Assembly (NCBI GenBank): GCA_030762175.1
Contig: CM060833.1
Location: 170,920,501-170,984,500, forward strand
Reading direction: 5' to 3'
DNA from: Metallyticus violacea
Lineage: Eukaryota; Arthropoda; Insecta; Mantodea; Metallyticidae
DNA length: 64,000 nt
In this document: positions 34,809 to 45,257 of the stretch, piece after piece
Position numbering within the stretch: the stretch's first letter is position 1
Layout: each line of letters opens with the position of its first letter
Notes under the pieces: model-generated
The model's database searches: none
What the model saw: the letters and a program-made list of their open reading frames with translations, nothing else
What the model was told of the DNA's origin: nothing
Program-made: the position numbers and the translations under genes

Positions 34809-35414
34809 TACAGAGGGGTGTCAAAAAATGTATGCACACTTCATGCAAAGAAAAACTGCGTTAATATAACAAAATTGAATTCACCCAAACATAAAATGAG
34901 CACTAATCATCTTAGACTTTTACAGTTGCAACACTTGCTCAAAATGCCCTCCATCGGCGTCGATACACTTCTGAGTACGTTGAACTACTGATTGAGCAAC
35001 GTTTGCGAAAGTGTCCTCAGCGATTGCAGCACATGCCGTTTCAATTTCTTCCCGAAGTGCTGTCAGTGTAGCTGTCAGGTTTTCTACGGTTTACAATATC
35101 CTTAAGAGTTCCCCATAGGTAGAAGTCCAGCAGAGTTAGATCCGGAGAACGGTTCTGTTCTGTACATGTGTATCTATTGCCTTTGAACTTCAACAACATT
35201 CTCAATTTTCCAATATCACTTCAAAATTGCTTTCTGCTGTTCAAACCATAATCTTGACTCCATTTTGTTGCAGCAACGCTAGCATAACGTAATGTGAGTC
35301 ACATCTGTTTACAGAACATCATGCTACCCATTGTTGTTTTTCGAGTCAACTTTGAAATATATTAAATAGATATCTACTGTGAAAGTGTCCGTCCTTTTTT
35401 TGGCACCCTCTGTA
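34809..35414 (-). mobile_element. Internally deleted Tc1/mariner-like element with intact TIRs and TA flanks
   Basis: This 606-bp element has near-matching ends. Left is TACAGAGGGGTGTCAAAAAA, and the complement of the right is TACAGAGGGTGCCAAAAAAA, each with a TA dinucleotide as in Tc1/mariner target duplications. On the minus strand it keeps the start of a transposase (MESRLWFEQQKAILK, then IENVVEVQRQ, near 35210-35265). It then jumps directly to the C-terminal catalytic block SPDLTLLDFYLWGTLKDIVN (about 35090-35150). In another frame it continues as TALREEIETACAAIAEDTF and RTQKCIDADGGHFEQVL. The central part of the protein, including the first catalytic residues, is deleted. The copy is therefore non-autonomous. 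Confidence 0.85.
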
Positions 35415-35466
35415 TAATTAAAATGCAAAACTAATGCAAATACAGATTAAACATTACAAATGCATA

Positions 35467-36611
35467 TGAGGAGTGTTCTAAAAGTTCTCAGCCTGACTCA
35501 GAGATGTCGTGAAGATGGAAAAATTACTACAGTAGTTGTTAAGTATCATCCTTCAGATGGCACGCTGTAAAGTTTCAAACGCGTAAGTGTAGTCACCTGT
35601 TTGTGACGATCATGTAATCAAATTAGTGTTAGTATTTTCTACAAAATGAATAAAACTAATATACGATTTGTGATAAAGTACTTAGTTTTGAAGGGCTTAA
35701 TCTCAACAGGTAATCTTCCGCTTCGTAGAAGTGAGCACATTCATTCAATGATGAGCGCTCGGGCCGTCCCATTCGACCGACGAGATTGTGACAAAAATTC
35801 ACAATGCCATACTCAGTGATTGTCGATTGAAGATGCGCGAGTTGGATGACTATGCAAAAACTTGTTAGACCGTGTCCACTACAAGTTTGGAGTATGAGAA
35901 AACTTTGCGCTCTATGGGTGCCGTGTTTGTTAACAATGTTGAACATTAAGCAAGTGTGTTTACACATTAGACTTTAAACGCAGTTTCGGTGAGGTTTTTT
36001 CGATGTTTCATAACAATAGATGAGTGGGTTCATTATATACGTTAGGGACGAAGGGGCAGCCCAAACAGTCGGTGGCAACAGGTGAAATTGCACCAAAGAA
36101 TGCAAAAAAAAAAAAAAAAAAAAAAAAGTTTCATTTGCAGGAAAAGTCATGGTTACGGTTTTATGGGAATCCCCATGGTATAGTACTCGTAGAGTAGCTC
36201 CAGAAGGGCAGAACCTTCACCGTGGAGTATTTCAATTTACTACTGGAACAACTGAAGGATGCTATTCAGGCTAAAAGTCTACACAGAGCGAAAAAGAACG
36301 TCCTCTTTCATTACGATAATGTGTTTTTACACACGTCTGGGACTGTTTTGCTTTTGCATGACCTTCGCTTCCAAGTACTTCCACATTCGCCATATTCACC
36401 GGATTTGGCTCCCGGGGATTAGGCCTAAAGAAATGGTGAAGCTGAGACAGACGCTTATTTTTCACGTTATCTTATTTTATTGGTGGTATTAAAATGTTGG
36501 AAAGCTGTTGGGCTAAATGTATTGATTTGCAAGATGATTATGTTTGGGATAAAATATCTTAAATGTTGTATTTTCTTGGTTAAACCGAGAACCTTTAGAA
36601 CGCTCCTCTTA
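35467..36611 (+). mobile_element. Mariner-type DNA transposon M1, copy 2
   Basis: This 1.15-kb element has paired terminal repeats. Left is GAGGAGTGTTCTAAAAGTTC, and the complement of the right is GAGGAGCGTTCTAAAGGTTC. TA dinucleotides lie at both edges. Its sequence parallels M1 copy 1 at 9503, including the non-coding leader (AGTTTCAAACGCGTAAGTGTAGTCAC). Decayed transposase blocks are VIKYLVLKGLI near 35670, QLKDAIQAKSLHRAKKNVLFHYDNVF at about 36245-36330, and LPHSPYSPDLAPGD at 36388-36420. The last has G where mariners usually have the S of SPDLAPSD. A 24-base poly-A (36104-36127) has expanded inside the gene. A deletion after the SPDLAPGD block has removed the following FPxLKxxLxGxxF segment. 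Not functional. Confidence 0.88.
36104..36127 (+). repeat. Poly-A expansion inside mariner M1 copy 2
   Basis: An uninterrupted run of 24 A follows CACCAAAGAATGC in the transposase coding region. It probably arose by slippage at an existing AAA-rich lysine codon stretch (APKK in other copies). Confidence 0.85.
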
Positions 36612-36824
36612 TAAAGAAACTTTCATGCTGTTAATATTTTTGTAATATTAACAATTTGGTTCAATATAAATGTTATTATACTTTAGATGTATTGTTTTTC
36701 CCCATATGCATTTGTTTAACTTTCAATTTGTATAAACAATTGTGGTTTGGAATACTGACAGCCATTTTGGAAACTTTTTTGAATGGTTTTGCATTTACCA
36801 GTTCGTATTGCCCTCGATGAATGC

Positions 36825-37122
36825 TGTCGGCCCTGGTGGTGTAGTGGTTACCATACTTGTCTTCTAAACCCAAGATCGCGGGTTCAATCCCGGCCAGGAT
36901 CGATAGATTTTTCGGGCGTAAAAATCCTAAATACAGAGGGTATGGCTTTCTTCGGAAGGGAAGTAAAGTCGTGGGTCCCGTGTCGTACATTTACGGCACG
37001 AAAAAGAACCTCAAGCCTGAAAGAGAGACCTCTGAGCAAAATTTGTCGGCCGTTTCACGCCCTGTGTTGAATGGGATGCTGATGACCTGAGATGTTAAAG
37101 AGCGTCCATAAATAAATCAATC
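36825..37122 (+). mobile_element. SINE-A copy 5, well preserved
   Basis: The head is close to the best form here, with acceptor halves GGCCCTGG and CCAGGATC around TGGTGTAGTGG and GGTTCAATCCC. The body is complete with the CGTGTCGTA/TACGGCACG inverted repeat, and the end is GGATGC...GCGTCC, which keeps its pairing through one G.T wobble. A ten-base insertion (ACAGAGGGTA-like) interrupts the TAAGTATGG segment near 36930. The tail is ATAAATAAATCAATCAA. Two overlapping frames (36783-37070, 36857-37090) are SINE shadows. Confidence 0.93.
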
Positions 37123-37204
37123 AACCAATTAAAGCTATCACGAATGCAATAGACAATATCTGAATACATTAATAAGTTTTTGAACATTACATGGATTGAG
37201 AAAT

Positions 37205-38060
37205 GGATCCCTCTGTAAAATTATTTCGAGCTGTGAGGAAATTTGTGCGTTTAGAGGCAAAAAAGAAGAAGATAAAAAATGATCGGTTAGACCGAAATTA
37301 GTAGAGAACGTTTATTTTACAAGAAGTCTAGGAAACTTGTGAAAATTCTTCATGTAATGTTTGTAGTAATAATTAAGTTGCAAAGTTATTCAACAGCGTG
37401 GCGAGTCCTCATAAGAGAACTTCGGTCCTATCTCTATAAAGTGTAAATGCGTTCCGAACTCAAAGAACAAGATAAACACTTTCGCTTTATAAATAAATTA
37501 GAACATCGCTGAATGGTTAGAGAAACTCTTGTGTACAGTTGAGGCACAAATCAAATCAAATGGAGGCATTGACACTAATGAATGCAGAATGTGGGCGGAA
37601 ATAATACGAACTCAATTATTTAGCAAGGACTATATGATGTCAAGGTTGTTTGGCTTCGCTTACGTCACATTTCTATGAATAAATTGAAAAACGATTAAAA
37701 GAAAACACGGTGAAGGGCAGGCATATTTTCAAATGTCGCAGCACTTTTTAATACCTGCATTACAGAACATGTTTTTATGCTAGACATTGCTCCAACTCGC
37801 ATAAATAATACACTTAAGCAACATGTTTGGTGATCATGTAATTAGCAGACATTTTCCTAACAGCGGACCTCCTAGAGGTCATCAGTTATGACTGTTGGTA
37901 ATGCGGTTAACTCAAAGACAAGGTGCTTTTAATGTTCTACTACTCGTGAGGCACTGATACAATCGATATTGAATGTCATTCCTAGGAAAACACTTACCAC
38001 GCCTTTTATGACATAGAAGAACAGTCTAGTAGGACAATACAATATGGTCATATTTAACGT
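37205..38060 (+). pseudogene. Remnant of a Tc1/mariner-like transposase (DDE superfamily), most of its length
   Basis: The frame is broken many times, but ordered blocks can be read. FALXINXNIAEWLEKLL lies near 37480-37530. IDTNECRMWAEIIRTQLFSKDY lies near 37570-37635 and resembles the (V)NxxNCRIWxxENP segment after the second catalytic residue. FMLDIAPTRINNTLKQHVW (about 37775-37832) resembles the DGAxxHTAxxTLxxL segment. HFPNSGPPRGHQL and CG-LKDKV follow, resembling the WPPRSxDLTPxDFFLWGYLKDKV block. The order and spacing match insect Tc1/mariner-like transposases with PPRSCDLTPLDFFLWG-type ends. No TIRs were recognised. The right end is masked by an adjacent TAA microsatellite. Confidence 0.55.
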
Positions 38061-38075
38061 TTTCTTGTTTATTCT

Positions 38076-38076
<1 letters not shown>

Positions 38077-38141
<65 letters not shown>
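38077..38141 (+). repeat. (TAA)n microsatellite
   Basis: About 21 uninterrupted TAA/AAT units. Confidence 0.97.
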
Positions 38142-40105
38142 TGTTAGTCCTATAAAATATCATTCTTGAGTGCTTACAATGGGCTCATGTCATAAATCAA
38201 ATTCCCTATATTCGACATTGTTCCAGCACAACTGTAATGGCATTTGTCATGGACCCACTTCTTCATCATTGTATTCCGCTTTGGATATGAATTGTGTTTG
38301 ATGAAATTAGTACATTCCATATTTTATAGTCAGTAATCTTGCGCATCTATGATGCACTTTATAAAATTCTGTAAAGTCTGAAGAAATGCACATCTAGAAA
38401 TTGAATAATGCCAGTGCACTTTGCAGGAACATGTTCTATGGAGATTTGTCTTTGAAAACTGGAAACTTGAGGGAATCAAAGGCGACGACAACAATCAGCA
38501 GCTGTAATCTTCGCTTCTTCTTCGAAAATGGGCCTCAGGTTTCTTTCAACGACACCAGCCTTCCCTTCAAAAACCAGACTTTCCACACTGAGATTCACTT
38601 GTAGGACAGAGAAAATATGGAAGTAATGATCATATTAAAAAAAAAAAAAAAATACTTGGATCCTGCTCTTGAACATAGAATGCTAAGAGCGCCATAAATC
38701 CCTATACAAAGGGAGTAGTGGATCCAAGGGGAAAAGTGTTATGCCATTTTTAAAAGACCTTCCGTTGGCGATTGCCTTTAAAATATGTTGGGTTCGCGAG
38801 CCACCATCTGTGCATCTCTCTTGCCCGGGATGCACTTGGCTTATGCCTCAGCAGTATTTGTCAATCATTAGCGTGCATAAATATGAAATATTAATAAAAT
38901 ATATTAAATAATAATAATAATAATAATAATAATATGCAGTTGAAAACCCAATTACACATTCATGTTTAATAATGAAAAGAGAAGTCTACATTAAACACAA
39001 ACAAAAATAGTTACACATAAATAATTAACATATAAATTTAAATTAAACAATCACGTTAAGTAAAACACCGAATAAACGTCTCCCAAAAACTAAAATAATT
39101 CAGAAATGATGTAATTTATTTATTTTCAGGCATGGTTACTGGTATGGCGCTAAGGGCCACAGTTCCGATTAAATTAAATCTTATAAGTTCACGGATTACA
39201 ACAGACTCAGCATTAACATGATGGAAATGTTCGTTATTGATTTCGAGTTTTCTTCATACAACTGATATTTTTAAGAATGTTGTTTGATGTTTTTCATCCA
39301 TGAATACACTGCAAAATGAAAACTGTTTTGCCATCGTTAAAGTAGAGAGCAGAGATAACAAATTGCATTTTTTTGAAAACTGTTTCTCCCTCAATTTACT
39401 TCCGTTAGGGGAAATAACAATATGTGGCGTCCTGTTCTATTGTGAGATGCAATTTTGTTTACTTTCCTCATTTGTCATACCACACGACTTCCGTTTTGCA
39501 AACTCATCAATAGATGACAATCTCTTATGCAGCTTTAAGTTAACTCCTCAGCTCTGTGCCCGACTGACTTCATTTCTCTATTGTAAAACCATCGCACTAG
39601 ATGCTCCAGTTTCTTGCGATATATTCAAAGAAAAAAAAAGAAGATTATGGATAAATAAATATAGAAGTAAAGAAAAAGGAGAGAAGAGATATAAAGAGAA
39701 TAAAGATAGAAATACGAATGCACAATGAATTGTTGTATTTATTGATTGACAACACGGAAAATAACAATGTTTCAAAAACTGGATTTTTTCTTATCTTGCG
39801 TGCACGTGTTTGTGTTTATTGTTCGTACCCAGCATGGATCTCGAATTCGACCCATCTGCATTCCTTTTAAACAACACGTGCTATTGAGATAAAAATGTGC
39901 AATTTGTAATGGCATGAACAGGAGCAAGCTCCGTTCAACTGAACTACGTATAGCGTTCAAGCGATTCAGGAAACTTACACTGTACCAAGCAATTTGTAAG
40001 CCGGTGTAGCGATTCGATTGGCTAACGCTTCATGCAGTACTTTCTACAACGAGGTGCACACAACAGCACGTAACAATTGCAGAGCTCCAAAGCTTCAAAT
40101 GGCAT
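38142..40105. other. Non-coding DNA with a short TAA microsatellite
   Basis: A second TAA/AAT tract lies at 38905-38933. The frame 39300-39728 (142 codons) ends in a Lys/Glu-rich low-complexity tail and has no recognisable domain. A poly-A run lies at 38637-38653. Nothing else is supported. Confidence 0.4.
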
Positions 40106-40109
40106 CAAC

Positions 40110-41215
40110 TACGAGAGCTGTCCATTAAAATATGATCTTATTTTTTTGACAACATACCTTTATTTATTCCTCCTCATAATTTTCATGGTCTTTCTCAAAG
40201 TTGGATGCAGTGGATCTGTCTCTGCCAGTCTTCAAAGACATGCTGGAAATCTTTTTTTTTGTTTTTATCGGTCCTTCAGAATCGCCTCCGCAGTCTTCAC
40301 CATGATGCAAATTGCATCCCACGGTTTCTTCTATTAGAAAAAGAAAAATGTCACACGGTTTTAAATCTGGACTATAGGGAGGGTGAGGAATATACTTCAC
40401 ATTGGTTTTTGTGAGGTCTTCAGTTACTTGCGATGTATTTTCGAGTACAGTATTCAGTTTATTGCACGGCAATGTAACCTTTTGCCTTGCACAGTGTTCT
40501 GGTTATGTCCGTTGTAGTAAGTAAACCATTTCTTGAATAGCGAAAAATTAATCATAACTTTACCAGCAGAAACAACAACTTGCTTGTTATCAGGATGAAA
40601 ATGGTGCAGCCAAGTTTTATCAGCAGTGATTACTCCCCATCTTCCTATAGCACCCTCTTCAACTGCTTGTAGAACAAAACGTTATTGCACAAACACGATT
40701 TGCAGCACTTCAATTACCAAAGTGTAGGAGTCATCCAGTGAAATTTTCTGAATTTCGAATGTTGTTCCACCATCCTCTCTGAAATGACAGCAGCGGTGTT
40801 AATGTTTTCTTCCTCTGGAGCTCAAATGAAGGGCTGGGTTTACATCTTTTGAAATTGATTGCCTCCGCTCTTTAAAGATTTTAAACCATCTTCAAACTGT
40901 GCTATAGGGAAGGGGGAAAAAAGGAACTTTCCATAGACTTTCTGTAACACTGCATAGGCCTCAAAGGTTGGAAGAAAGCAAAACTTCAGAGCAGCATATT
41001 GTTCGTAATGTGTCACCTCCATTTTGCAGTAGGCGGAACTGAACATGTCTCAACTTTCACGCTTCTCACAGGCGGGAACCGGAAATGATAACAATGAAAC
41101 TAGTAACACGTGTACATTGTTCATTAAGCTAATAAAATATTGCAAAGTTACATTTTTTTTAGTATTAGAAATTATGTATAAAATCATGATAATTATTTAT
41201 TGAACAGCCCTCTTA
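40110..41215 (-). mobile_element. Mariner-type DNA transposon M2, copy 1, with paired TIRs
   Basis: This 1.1-kb element is bounded by TA dinucleotides and inverted repeats. Left is TACGAGAGCTGTCCATTAAA, and the complement of the right is TAAGAGGGCTGTTCAATAAA. On the minus strand the transposase starts at about 41022 with MEVTHYEQYAALKFCF. FEAYAVLQKVYGKF and FEDGLKSLKSGGNQFQ follow, which together form the helix-turn-helix region of irritans/Mos1-like transposases. The C-terminal frame 40164-40472 includes VKYIPHPPYSPDLKPCDIFLF, the third catalytic-residue block, with K replacing the usual A or N. The middle is interrupted by stops and frameshifts. A related, SINE-interrupted copy is at 55510. 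Confidence 0.87.
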
Positions 41216-41391
41216 CTTACGGTAAGGAGCAATAATATTTAATAATTTTATAAATTTAATATTTATCTTTATAAATTTTAGCTTATTATAACAAAATTTC
41301 AATATATATTATGTTATAAATAATAAAGACGTTTGTTTTTCAAATTAAATTTTATTTAACATAATCCTTTATAACTTATTCTACTAGGCAA

Positions 41392-41709
41392 TTTTATAGT
41401 AATTTTTTTTTTTTAGTAGTGTTTAACGCCCGTTTTCACTACTGAGGCACCACAGGCGGTGGACACTGATGATACATGAGATGAAATGGTAAATTGGGAA
41501 AGGATATATTTTTTTTTTTAAGGAAGGAAGCGTTCCAGGCCTAAGTTTTAGGTACCTCCCCGGCATTTGCCAGTTATGAAGACTGAGGAAAACCTGGAAA
41601 AAACCCCAGTCAGGGAGGACGGTCCTGGCGGGATTCGAACCGCAGACATCCCGCTCACGAGTCCGTGCCTTAACGACCTCGGCCACCCGTGGCGGTTTTT
41701 ATAGTAATT
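41392..41709 (-). mobile_element. SINE-B copy 5, full length, with target-site duplication
   Basis: This is the best preserved SINE-B. A 13-base direct repeat, TTTTATAGTAATT, flanks it at 41392-41404 and 41697-41709. On the minus strand the tRNA-like head reads GCCACGGGTGGCCGAGGTCG, then TTAAGGCACGGACTCGTGAG and GGTTCGAATCCCGCCAGGACC. It resembles a type II (Ser/Leu-like) tRNA. The body follows, with a 3' domain ending GTTAAACACTACT and a short A tail. The frame 41423-41686 (-) is a SINE shadow. Confidence 0.95.
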
Positions 41710-43700
41710 GAATACTATATATTCAATATGAAATACAACAGTTTACGAAATAAACCCAGAGGGAGGAGTATTTGAAGTACAGTTCTAGTTCTGCAACTCA
41801 GCGAAGTGACGAGGCGGGCCGTTTCTGAACTATACTACACGCTGATTAACCAATGTTGCTCTCACCCCCAAAATTGCCGTTTTATACAGATTTAAAATTG
41901 AGAATTAAAGAGTGAAAGTTTCGTAACTGTCTATTATTCTTTTCAGTGTTCTTAAACAACTAGATGCTGTAGAAAATCTGAATTTCCTCAATAAATATTA
42001 TTTAACAAACTAAAAACAAACTCTCCCAAACTTTTCTCCTGATAAAGATATTTAGCCTAGCCGAGGTCCAAGTTGTGCTGTGCTAGTCAGAGTTGGAGAA
42101 TTTTCACTTACATCAACAAAAAAGTGTTAAAATGTCAGTTAGTTGTGTATTTTTAATCCACACCAGCACTAAAGCATTTCGTTTCGGTGAATGGCGTAAA
42201 TCCGGTGTTATTAGAGAAATATTCAAGACTTTAAAGTTCAAGACGAACTTTCATCTAATACCCGTCCAGAAACTTCTTGGCAAGTGTTGCTTTTTCGCAC
42301 AGAGCCTTGCCAGTTGCATGTCATGAGGTCGGCGCTGGCAGTAACTTCGTTTACAAACATTCTCTAAAGCCGTTATCAATTTCCGGTGTCAGAAGCAGTT
42401 AAGTTACTCGAAACTGACAGAAAAGCTTTCGGATAGCACAAATGAAGAGATGAAATGCGCACTTTACGGAATGATAACTGTAAAAGTCTCCATTACATGT
42501 CTTAACTTTACGTCAAACTATTTTGTTGCTATAATAATCAAATTCCTGAAGTTATATGGAAAAAAATTAGGATAGGGAAAAATATAAAGCTTGTTATAAT
42601 AAAGATGACAGAGAACGGAAGTTGTAAAGTTGAAATAGATAAAAGGTTCCATGTCCAATGTTTGGATAAAATAACTATATCTGGCATTGGTTATAAAATG
42701 AAAAGAAACGAGGTTATTGAGAGAGAAATCGCGTTTGATTACTCTTTCGACAGAAGTTGTTGGGAATAAGATAATGGATTTAAACGGAGAAAGCATGTAA
42801 AATAGAAAATGATTTATGAAAAGCGAGGAAGAAATGGAGAGGAAGGATTAATAAAGAGTAAACGAAAAAATGTGCAGTAAGTTATTAAAGATAACTTTAA
42901 TTCTGTGAATGAATCCAATACCCTAATTAACACATTGTTGTAAATTTTGGACCAATAGGACAGCAATAAATTAAGAAAAAAGGATCAGTTGGAAAATGTT
43001 AATAAATACAAAATACATAACGGTGATACTTTATTAAATAAATTCATTCATACTTTCGCATATAAATACAGAGACCACATTAAATTTAAAAAGTGAACAT
43101 GGCGAGATTCTTCTCGCTCTTATTTTTAAACGGTTGTATGTGAAGAGGGAAAGAAAACGAACAAAAATCCGAAATGCATAAACTGCTTAACGATTCAAAG
43201 GTTGTTTGGTTTGTTTATATGTTTTAAAATAATTGCCATGAGTTTGATAGAAATAGGAAAGTAATAACTTAAAACGCACAATTCAAGTTGAAACTGTACT
43301 TACCGCCTACCCCCCATAATATAATATGCCTGTTATGTAATATGGTTAGTGATGTATGTATATGTTTATAACCCTGTAAATTGCATGTCAACAAAAGAGA
43401 AAGCTCCTTGGTGCTTTGTTACGGAAGCGAGAAAGGACAACTTAAAACTTCTATCCGGAGTAAATAACCAGAGGGTCGCTGTAAGAAGCCCATTCTTCTT
43501 TTTAAAGGACAGCTACTGCAGAAATAAAATGAAAGACTTTTAAATCGTTTAGGGCTTTGACCCCGGCCGGTTTTTGTACTGGTAGCATTTAAACTAGTCA
43601 CTGTCAAAAAAATGTTTTAAGTTGTCGAAAAATAGCAAACACGGAACAGGTGGATTTAAAACAGTTTCTGTAACTGTTGGTATCGATGAGATCAACGATT
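41710..43700. other. Non-coding DNA, no gene recognised
   Basis: Frames at 42093-42326 (+) and 42518-42796 (-) carry no motif. No transposon ends were identified. Confidence 0.4.
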
Positions 43701-43706
43701 ATTTGA

Positions 43707-43746
43707 TATATAAGGGAGAGTTTGCTCGGCTGGGGCACTCAGTTTG
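43707..43746 (+). promoter_or_regulatory. Candidate TATA + initiator pair
   Basis: TATATAA at 43707-43713 is followed by TCAGTT at 43739-43744, an exact match to the arthropod initiator consensus. The distance from the first T to the initiator A is 34 bases, slightly longer than the usual 30-31. GC-rich DNA follows downstream, unlike the surroundings. No gene is recognised after it, so this is only a candidate. Confidence 0.25.
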
Positions 43747-43868
43747 AAGTTTCGCGGTGAGACAGGCAGGCCTAGGTTCTACACGCCGCGAGACGCATTT
43801 CCTTATCAGAATGCATTTGCTCATTGCTCAGGAGCAGTTGCAAGATCGATGTTGCTAAGGCACTCGTT

Positions 43869-43869
43869 T

Positions 43870-43916
<47 letters not shown>

Positions 43917-44028
43917 TGGACACTCTTTAACATGTCAGGTCATCAGCGTCCCATTCAATTCAGGGCGTGAAACGGCCGACAAATTTCGCTCAGAGGCCTC
44001 TTCTTTCAAATCTAAGGCACGCAGTTAT
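43869..44028 (-). mobile_element. SINE-A copy 6, 5'-truncated, with expanded (AAAT)n tail
   Basis: Only the 3' half is present. On the minus strand it reads TTTGAAAGAAGAGGCCTCTG, GCGAAATTTGTCGGCCG, TTTCACGCCCTGAATTGAAT and GGGACGCTGATGACCTGACATG, ending GTGTCC. The terminal stem GGACGC/GTGTCC still pairs through one G.T wobble. The tail has grown into a (TTTA)n microsatellite of about 48 bases (43869-43917 on the plus strand). The tRNA-like head is absent. Confidence 0.9.
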
Positions 44029-44029
44029 C

Positions 44030-44680
44030 AGATATACATGCGGCAAGATATAGTAGTTCCACTTTCAATTTCACGCCACGGCACTCATTTGTAAGTTTTA
44101 CAAGCGGCAAATAAATTTGTACCGGCCTAGCTAAGTCTATCGTGGTAAAAAAAAAAAAAAAAAAAAACCAGAGTACGCGAAAGATTTTGGGCATAATAAA
44201 ATACCAATCGATATTATGTCGCATTGCGTGCTTATTTACACTAAAGAAACCCTGTCCCAATTCTGTTGAGTAAGATTCAACAAAATAGCACCCTGAGAAA
44301 TTGTTGACATTGAAGCGTGGGCAACAACACCGAAACACTTCAAAAAAACGTGAGGCCGCTCGGCGTTGACAACATTGATGCCCAACCTGGCCACATAGTT
44401 GGAGCCCACTAAACCACTTCAACATTTTACGCCATACTTGGCTGCCGCTTCAAGGTGCGTAGGTTTCACCAGTTAACTGTCGTTGATTTAGAAAACTAAA
44501 CTTGCCTACATTATTTCACTGAAATCTTCTTACTCTTATCCATGTCCAGCCCCGATTTGTCACTTTCAGGGCGAAGACTGATAATACATTTTCTTGATTC
44601 GATTTATCAAGTAAAAATCCTCTCCTTTCCTAACCTGGGGGCAACCTCCCTTTCAGTTTTGCCTGTTAATTGAATTTATT
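44030..44680. other. No feature recognised
   Basis: A poly-A run lies at 44146-44167. The reverse frame 44012-44425 is Cys/Phe-rich but matches nothing I recognise. Confidence 0.4.
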
Positions 44681-44684
44681 GCCT

Positions 44685-44940
44685 AATTCACTTTTTGATT
44701 GCTGTGTTTCTTTTATCTCCGCCCAGATCCACTCAATTGGATTGAATTCGTAGTGATAAGTACGTAAAGACTGGAATTGTGATTTATTAATTCGTGTAGT
44801 ACCTGGTTTACTACGTGCTCGCCAAATTCTATATTATTTTCTCGTTAACTACCTTTGCATTTTATTTCTTCCCCATGTTGTAGACATTTTCGGTGTTTTA
44901 CGAGTTTCATAGGAATGGTAGCTTACATTATTATACAGGA
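44685..44940 (-). pseudogene. Remnant of a Tc1/IS630-like DDE transposase, C-terminal part
   Basis: On the minus strand NxSYHSYETRKTP is read near 44900-44930, matching the DNAxYHS..xxKxP block around the second catalytic aspartate. About 145 bases later comes SLRTYHYEFNPIEWIWAEIKE (about 44708-44770). This matches LPPYHCxxNPIExIWAxVK, which holds the third catalytic residue (E of NPIE). Both sit at the normal separation for this widespread insect transposase type. Stops lie between them. The rest of the element was not recognised. Confidence 0.7.
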
Positions 44941-45212
44941 ATTTCTCTATTCGTGATAAAATCTGGACATGTCATCAAATTCTTATGATTCCTTTTATAT
45001 TTTGGAAGTGCAATGTTTTCCACAGAGCCTATCAATTTATCGCGTTCTCACTTTTCCTTGCAAGATTTCAGAATATCGTGAGGCTTAGTGTATGTCCTCG
45101 CTATATAAATACAAAAAATCTTCGATTAGCATTGAGATTGACCTTATTCACATTAGTTTTTGCCCTCGGGGAAGTTTCCTATGCAGGTTGTTTAGTTTTC
45201 CTTTGCCTTTGG

Positions 45213-45257
<45 letters not shown>

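Noticed and set aside
36857..37090. Frames with KPKIAGS and ARKRTSSLKE-type peptides recurring at several loci as a protein family
   Set aside because: They are translations of SINE-A copies. Their similarity reflects the repeat, not a gene family.
39300..39728. 142-codon plus-strand frame
   Set aside because: The end is low-complexity Lys/Glu from an A/G-rich tract, and no domain is seen.
41600..41690. Functional tRNA gene at the SINE-B head
   Set aside because: The tRNA-like segment is joined to the SINE body, recurs with the same body elsewhere, and does not close a clean acceptor stem.
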